DNA from: an uncultured beta proteobacterium
GTDB lineage: Bacteria > Pseudomonadota > Gammaproteobacteria > Burkholderiales > Burkholderiaceae_C
Assembly (NCBI GenBank): GCA_903834645.1
Contig: CAILKA010000350.1
Span: 1-9,368 of the forward strand
Direction of reading: 5' to 3'
Length of the DNA: 9,368 nucleotides
Part shown: piece by piece, positions 6,398 to 9,368 of the stretch
Layout of the letters: each line of letters begins with the position of its first letter
How positions within the stretch are numbered: position 1 is the stretch's first letter
Translations under genes and position numbers: made by a program
The notes under the pieces: generated by a model
What the model was told of the DNA's origin: nothing
The model's input: the letters and a program-made list of their open reading frames with translations, nothing else
The model's database searches: none

Positions 6398-7201
6398 CTA
6401 CCACCGCCCCCCGGGGTAGGCGCGCTGCAGGTGCTGCATCTCGGCCAGGATGAAACCCATGTGCTCGCTGTGCACGCCGCGGCTGCCCGTGGAGACGAAG
6501 GCCGAGCCGGCCGGCACGGCCAGGCAGGCCTGCTCGAGCACGGCACCCACCTCGGCCAGCCAGGCCTCGTGCAGCTCGCTGCGCCGAGGCGCCACGCCCT
6601 GGGCGGCAGCCCACTCGTCGCACGCATCGTCGATGAACATCTCGGCCGTGTAGGGCCAGGCGCGGGCCAGGGCCGCGCGCATGCGGGCGGCCGACTCCTC
6701 GGTGCCGTCGCCCAGGCGCGCCGTCCACTGCGCCGCGTGCTCCACGTGGTAGCGCGCCTCCTTCACGGCCTTGGCCGCAATGCCGGCGAGCTCGGCATCG
6801 GAAGAAGCCTGCAGCCGCTGCCACTGCAGCTTGAGCCACACCGCCAGCAGCAGGTTGCGCACGACCGTGTCGGCGAAATCGCCACCGCTGGCATGTGCGC
6901 TGCTGCGACGCATCGGCTGCTCCACGAGCGTGAGGTTGAGGTACTCGCGCTCCTCGCGCAGGAAGGCAAGCTGATCCTCGTCCAGGCCCTGCCCGTCGAG
7001 CGCAGCCGCGTGGGCCAGCAGCGCGCGCGCCTGGCCGAGCAGGTCCAGCGACAGGTTCGTGATCGCGATGTCCTCCTCGAGGATCGGGCCATGCCCGCAC
7101 CACTCGGCCAGGCGCTGCGCGTGGATCAGGCAGGTGTCGGCCAGCCGCAGCACCACGCGTGCGTGCAGCGAGCCCTTCAGGGAGATCGATGGGGCGCTCA
7201 T
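6398..7201 (-). CDS. paaC: Phenylacetyl-CoA epoxidase structural subunit PaaC
   Basis: PaaC is the non-catalytic ferritin-like partner that forms the stable core with PaaA. The 267-residue product shows LADTCLIHAQRLAEWCGHGPILEEDIAITNLSLDLLGQAR in outline (positions 20-59), then REEREYLNLTLVEQP, a VRNLLLAVWLKLQW helix, KEARYHVEHAAQWTARLGDGTEES (144-167), and a C-terminal HSEHMGFILAEMQHLQRAYPGG end, as in other PaaC proteins. The family is about 250 residues, so length is normal. The start at 7201 lies 7 bases after the paaB stop; no strong Shine-Dalgarno is seen there. The frame is open further upstream within paaB, but those codons show no family similarity. Confidence 0.96.
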   Translation of the reverse strand: MSAPSISLKGSLHARVVLRLADTCLIHAQRLAEWCGHGPILEEDIAITNLSLDLLGQARALLAHAAALDGQGLDEDQLAFLREEREYLNLTLVEQPMRRSSAHASGGDFADTVVRNLLLAVWLKLQWQRLQASSDAELAGIAAKAVKEARYHVEHAAQWTARLGDGTEESAARMRAALARAWPYTAEMFIDDACDEWAAAQGVAPRRSELHEAWLAEVGAVLEQACLAVPAGSAFVSTGSRGVHSEHMGFILAEMQHLQRAYPGGRW

Positions 7202-7208
7202 GCCGGGC

Positions 7209-7541
7209 TCACATGTGGTCGACCGCGTCGGGCAGCACGTAGAAGGTGGGGTGGCGGTAGACCTTGTCTTCCATCGGGTCGAAGTACATGTCCTTGTCGC
7301 CGGGGTCGGAGGCGGTGATCTGGCTCGACGGCAGCACCCAGATGCTCGTGCCCTCCTGGCGCCGCGCGTAGACCTCGCGCGCCAGCTGGATGGCCATGGC
7401 GGCGTCGCTCGCATGCAGGCTGCCGCAGTGCTTGTGCTCCAGGCCTGACTTCGGGCGCACGAACACTTCCCACAGCGGCCATTCGGCGGCGGCGGACGCA
7501 GAAAGGGAGCCCGTTGCTCCGGTCGGTGTCGAAGCGCTCAT
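7209..7541 (-). CDS. paaB: Phenylacetyl-CoA epoxidase subunit PaaB
   Basis: PaaB is the small subunit that links PaaAC units. The 110-residue protein has the family core WPLWEVFVRPKSGLEHKHCGSLHA (about 22-45) and a C-terminal DKDMYFDPMEDKVYRHPTFY segment. An N-terminal tail of about 20 Ser/Ala/Thr-rich residues makes it longer than E. coli PaaB (95 residues). The ATG at 7541 shares its A with the paaA stop (TGATG) and is preceded by AGGAGG at 7549-7554 with 7-base spacing, so this start is well supported over a frame extension to 7604. Coupled translation with paaA fits a fixed subunit ratio. Confidence 0.95.
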   Translation of the reverse strand: MSASTPTGATGSLSASAAAEWPLWEVFVRPKSGLEHKHCGSLHASDAAMAIQLAREVYARRQEGTSIWVLPSSQITASDPGDKDMYFDPMEDKVYRHPTFYVLPDAVDHM

Positions 7542-8542
7542 CACGCGGCCTCCTGGCGGGTGGCTTGCTTGCGGGCGTAGGCGAGTGCGGCATCGCGCAC
7601 CCACGCCCCGTCGTCGTAGGCCTTGACGCGCGCGGCCAGGCGCTCCTTGTTGCAGGGGCCGTCACCGCCCACCACGCGCCAGAACTCGGCCCAGTCGATC
7701 GGGCCGAAGTCATGGTGGCCGCGGGCCTCGTTCCATTTCAGCTCGGGGTCGGGCAGCGTCACGCCCAGCACCTTGGCCTGCTCGGCGGTGGCGTCGATGA
7801 ACTTCTGGCGCAGGTCGTCGTTGCTGATGCGCTTGATGCCCCAGCGCATGTTCTGCGTGCCGTGCACGCTCTCGGCGTCGGGCGGGCCGAACATCATCAG
7901 GCTGGGCCACCACCAGCGGTTGGTGGCGTCCTGCACCATCGCGCGCTGCTCGGGCGTGCCCTCACGCATCATCACGTTCAACGCATCGAAGCCCTGGCGC
8001 TGGTGGAAGCTCTCCTCGCGGCAGATACGCACCATCGCACGGGCGTAGGGCGCATACGAGCAGCGCGTGAGCGGCACCTGGTTCATGATGGCCGCGCCAT
8101 CCACGAGCCAGCCGATCACGCCCATGTCGGCCCAGGTGAGCGTGGGGTAGTTGAAGATCGAGCTGTACTTGGCCTTGCCGCTGTGCAGCGCGGCCTGCAT
8201 CTCGTCGCGGCTCGTGCCGAGCGTCTCGGCAGCGGAGTACAGGTACAGGCCGTGCCCGGCCTCGTCCTGGATCTTGGCCAGCAGGATCGTCTTGCGCTTG
8301 AGCGTGGGCGCGCGTGTCACCCAGTTGCCCTCGGGCAGCATGCCCACGACCTCGGAGTGCGCGTGCTGGCTGATCTGGCGCACGAGCGTCTTGCGGTAGT
8401 GCTCGGGCATCCAGTCCTTGGGCTCGACGTAGTCGCCGGCATCGATCTTGGCGTCGAAGCGGCGCATGAGCTCGACCTCCTCGAGGGAGCGCACGTGGCG
8501 CTGCTCCTCCTTGGGGGCGAGGTCCATGGCTTGGGTGTACAT
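7541..8542 (-). CDS. paaA: Phenylacetyl-CoA epoxidase catalytic subunit PaaA (di-iron)
   Basis: PaaA carries the di-iron centre that, with O2 and electrons from PaaE, converts phenylacetyl-CoA to ring-1,2-epoxyphenylacetyl-CoA. The 333-residue protein is highly conserved: HAHSEVVGMLPEGNW (60-74), LLAKIQDEAGHGLYLYSAAE (87-106), SGKAKYSSIFNYPTLTWADM (121-140), REESFHQRQG (175-184) and NRWWWPSLMMFGPPD (208-222). Likely iron ligands are among E64, E94, H97, E177 and H180, in the E...ExxH...ExxH pattern of bacterial multicomponent oxygenases. The start at 8542 has AGGAG at 8548-8552 with 5-base spacing; an ATG five codons in (8527) is possible but lacks its own site. It is the first gene of paaABCDE; a 409-base gap holding a large inverted repeat separates it from paaK, so it probably has its own promoter. 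Confidence 0.97.
   Translation of the reverse strand: MYTQAMDLAPKEEQRHVRSLEEVELMRRFDAKIDAGDYVEPKDWMPEHYRKTLVRQISQHAHSEVVGMLPEGNWVTRAPTLKRKTILLAKIQDEAGHGLYLYSAAETLGTSRDEMQAALHSGKAKYSSIFNYPTLTWADMGVIGWLVDGAAIMNQVPLTRCSYAPYARAMVRICREESFHQRQGFDALNVMMREGTPEQRAMVQDATNRWWWPSLMMFGPPDAESVHGTQNMRWGIKRISNDDLRQKFIDATAEQAKVLGVTLPDPELKWNEARGHHDFGPIDWAEFWRVVGGDGPCNKERLAARVKAYDDGAWVRDAALAYARKQATRQEAA
7549..7554 (-). promoter_or_regulatory. Ribosome binding site AGGAGG of paaB, inside the end of paaA
   Basis: Consensus AGGAGG on the - strand, 7 bases before the paaB ATG at 7541, lying within the last codons of paaA. It fixes the paaB start at the TGATG junction. Confidence 0.75.
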
Positions 8543-8691
8543 GATGACTCCTGGGTTGTTCAGGTACTTGACTGGCTGGGCGCCGCCTGTCGTGGCTGGG
8601 TCACACGGCGGATGGGGTGGGTCAGTACGCCTGTACTCGGCTGATCACGCATCGTGCCGGCGGGGCGCGAGGCGCTGGAGTGCCCGGGCTC
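8543..8691 (-). promoter_or_regulatory. paaA leader and probable promoter region
   Basis: This stretch upstream of paaA contains no gene. It holds the paaA ribosome site (AGGAG, 8548-8552). A 14-base dyad AGTAC-4-AGTAC-type (AGTAC at 8624-8628, GTACT at 8633-8637) lies 82 bases upstream of the ATG and could be a regulator site. I see no clear -35/-10 pair on the - strand. Promoter location is inferred from the gap and the operon layout. Confidence 0.45.
8624..8637. promoter_or_regulatory. Short dyad upstream of paaA, candidate regulator site
   Basis: AGTAC (8624-8628) and GTACT (8633-8637) are perfect 5-bp inverted repeats with a 4-base spacer, in the paaA upstream region where a repressor such as PaaR would be expected to act. 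The arms are short, so chance is possible, though AT-containing dyads are scarce in this GC-rich DNA. Confidence 0.3.
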
Positions 8692-8926
8692 TCGCGGCAG
8701 CGGGGGCCTGGGTGCGGGGCCGTCCAGGGCGGCGAGAAGCGCAGCGTCGGGGTCGGCGCGCGAAGCGCGCATCGTCCTCATGCTCGCCGCCGCTTGTTTG
8801 AGCGCAGCGAACCGAAGGTGAGCGAAGCGAGTTCGGCGGCGCGACCCCGGCGCGAGCATCGCAGCGCAGTCGGCCCGCAGGGCCGACCGCCCGCCCGGCC
8901 CCGCGCCCAGGCCCCCGCTGACGCGA
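8692..8926. repeat. 235-bp inverted-repeat element between paaK and paaA
   Basis: The ends are inverted copies: 8692-8722 pairs with 8896-8926 over 31 bases with 29 matches (mismatches at 8697/8921 and 8713/8905). The interior has further dyads: GCGCGC-GAA-GCGCGC (8756-8770), ATGCTCGC/GCGAGCAT (8780-8787 with 8852-8859), a 7-bp pair (8786-8792 with 8834-8840), and GTCGGCCC-GCA-GGGCCGAC (8869-8887). The centre holds two similar 12-base units, TGAGCGCAGCGA (8799-8810) and TGAGCGAAGCGA (8819-8830), 20 bases apart. No coding sequence, direct target duplication or transposase is visible. The design recalls dispersed intergenic repeats or a non-autonomous element (MITE-like); central motifs of this TTTGAGCG-AAGCGAGTTC kind occur, as far as I recall, repeatedly in Burkholderiales genomes. 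A large cruciform or terminator role after paaK is an alternative. Confidence 0.7.
8869..8887 (-). terminator. Perfect 8-bp hairpin downstream of paaK, candidate terminator
   Basis: GTCGGCCC (8869-8876) and GGGCCGAC (8880-8887) pair perfectly around a GCA loop, 64 bases beyond the paaK stop on the - strand and inside the inverted-repeat element. No T-run follows. It could end the paaK transcript or simply be part of the repeat. Confidence 0.4.
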
Positions 8927-8951
8927 AGCGCAAGAGACGGCACGAGAAGCC

Positions 8952-9368
8952 TCATCCCTTCGGCCGCTTGTCGATCACGCGCCGCGCCTTGCCCATCGAG
9001 CGCTCGATGCCCTCGGGGTCCAGCACCTCCACGCGCGTGCTCACGCCGCACATCGTCTTGACACGGTGCGCCAGCTCGCGACCGATGGCCGCACGATCGG
9101 AAGCCACGAAAGCCGGCTGCACCTCGCACCGCACCAGCACCTCGTCGAGCAGCCCCTCGCGCGTGACCACCAGCTGGTAGTGCCCCGAGAGCTTCCCCTG
9201 CTGCAGCACGAGTTCCTCCACCTGGGTCGGGAAGAGGTTCACCCCGCGGATGATCAGCATGTCGTCGCTGCGCCCGACGATCTTGCCCATGCGCCGCATG
9301 CTGCGCGCCGTGGGCGGCAAGAGCCGAGTGAGGTCGCGCGTGCGGTAGCGGATGACCGGCAGCGCCTC
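8952..9368 (-). CDS. paaK: Phenylacetate-CoA ligase PaaK, C-terminal part (5' end outside window)
   Basis: PaaK activates phenylacetate with ATP and CoA to phenylacetyl-CoA, the substrate of the PaaABCE epoxidase. The last 138 residues are in the window; the frame is open to base 9368 and the start lies beyond it. Numbering from the window edge, residues 1-16 (EALPVIRYRTRD...) contain the YRTRD motif of adenylate-forming enzymes. Then follow MGKIVGRSDDMLIIRGVNLFPTQVEE in outline (about 27-52), the hinge and C-terminal domain entry of PaaK, and near the end GIERSMGKARRVIDKRP, where the Lys of GKARRV is the probable catalytic Lys of the adenylation half-reaction. A TTG at 9320 is an internal Leu codon, not a start. 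The stop at 8952 is followed by the inverted-repeat element rather than by another gene of the pathway. Confidence 0.94.
   Translation of the reverse strand, partial: EALPVIRYRTRDLTRLLPPTARSMRRMGKIVGRSDDMLIIRGVNLFPTQVEELVLQQGKLSGHYQLVVTREGLLDEVLVRCEVQPAFVASDRAAIGRELAHRVKTMCGVSTRVEVLDPEGIERSMGKARRVIDKRPKG

Noticed and set aside
4749..6419. Open frame of 556 codons on the + strand, antisense to paaE and paaD
   Set aside because: Antisense shadow of two highly conserved genes; the product has a skewed Arg/His/Ala/Gly composition and no motif.
7514..8644. Open frame of 376 codons on the + strand, antisense to paaA
   Set aside because: Shadow of the conserved paaA gene, without a recognisable domain or ribosome site.
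8644..8660. Sigma-54-like promoter upstream of paaA (GGCACG on the - strand)
   Set aside because: The -24-like part matches, but the -12 TTGC element is missing at the required spacing.
8692..8926. Insertion sequence or CRISPR array in the paaK-paaA gap
   Set aside because: There is no transposase frame, no direct repeat array with spacers and no clear target duplication; only an inverted repeat is supported.
8560..9129. Open frame on the - strand through the gap between paaK and paaA
   Set aside because: It crosses the inverted-repeat element and overlaps the real paaK frame out of phase; no family similarity is visible.

Overview
The window comes from a high-GC bacterium, most likely a betaproteobacterium of the order Burkholderiales. 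This rests on the very GC-rich third codon positions, on the gene order paaABCDE followed by a TetR regulator (the arrangement known from Burkholderia), and on a zinc-ribbon protein of the BCAM0308 type. No rRNA, tRNA, CRISPR array, transposase or phage gene is visible.

Layout. On the + strand at the left edge are the C-terminal part of a gamma-glutamyltransferase (1-969, cut by the window start) and, overlapping it by 4 bases, a small P-loop kinase resembling the ribosylnicotinamide kinase domain of NadR (966-1607). All other genes lie on the - strand. In transcription order from the right edge they are: the C-terminal end of phenylacetate-CoA ligase PaaK (cut by the window end); a 397-base gap dominated by a 235-bp inverted-repeat element; paaA, paaB, paaC, paaD and paaE, packed with gaps of at most 12 bases; a TetR regulator (probable PaaR); a two-CxxC zinc-ribbon protein; a WYL-domain regulator; and a secreted SOUL-type haem-binding protein. 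The SOUL gene converges on the kinase gene with 19 bases between stop codons.

How the genes work together. PaaK activates phenylacetate to phenylacetyl-CoA. PaaA (di-iron catalytic subunit), PaaB, PaaC and PaaE (FAD/2Fe-2S reductase) form the phenylacetyl-CoA epoxidase, which makes the ring-1,2-epoxide. PaaD is the probable Fe-S maturation factor. The TetR gene is the likely local repressor. The later pathway genes (paaG, paaZ, paaF, paaH, paaJ) are not in the window. The kinase, WYL, SOUL and zinc-ribbon genes have no evident link to phenylacetate.

The catabolic genes are well-known families and look intact. The least explained material is non-coding: the inverted-repeat element with 31-bp arms between paaK and paaA, a perfect 9-bp dyad in the leader of the WYL gene, a 16-bp-stem hairpin after the zinc-ribbon gene, and a small dyad upstream of paaA. 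I see no convincing new multi-gene system.
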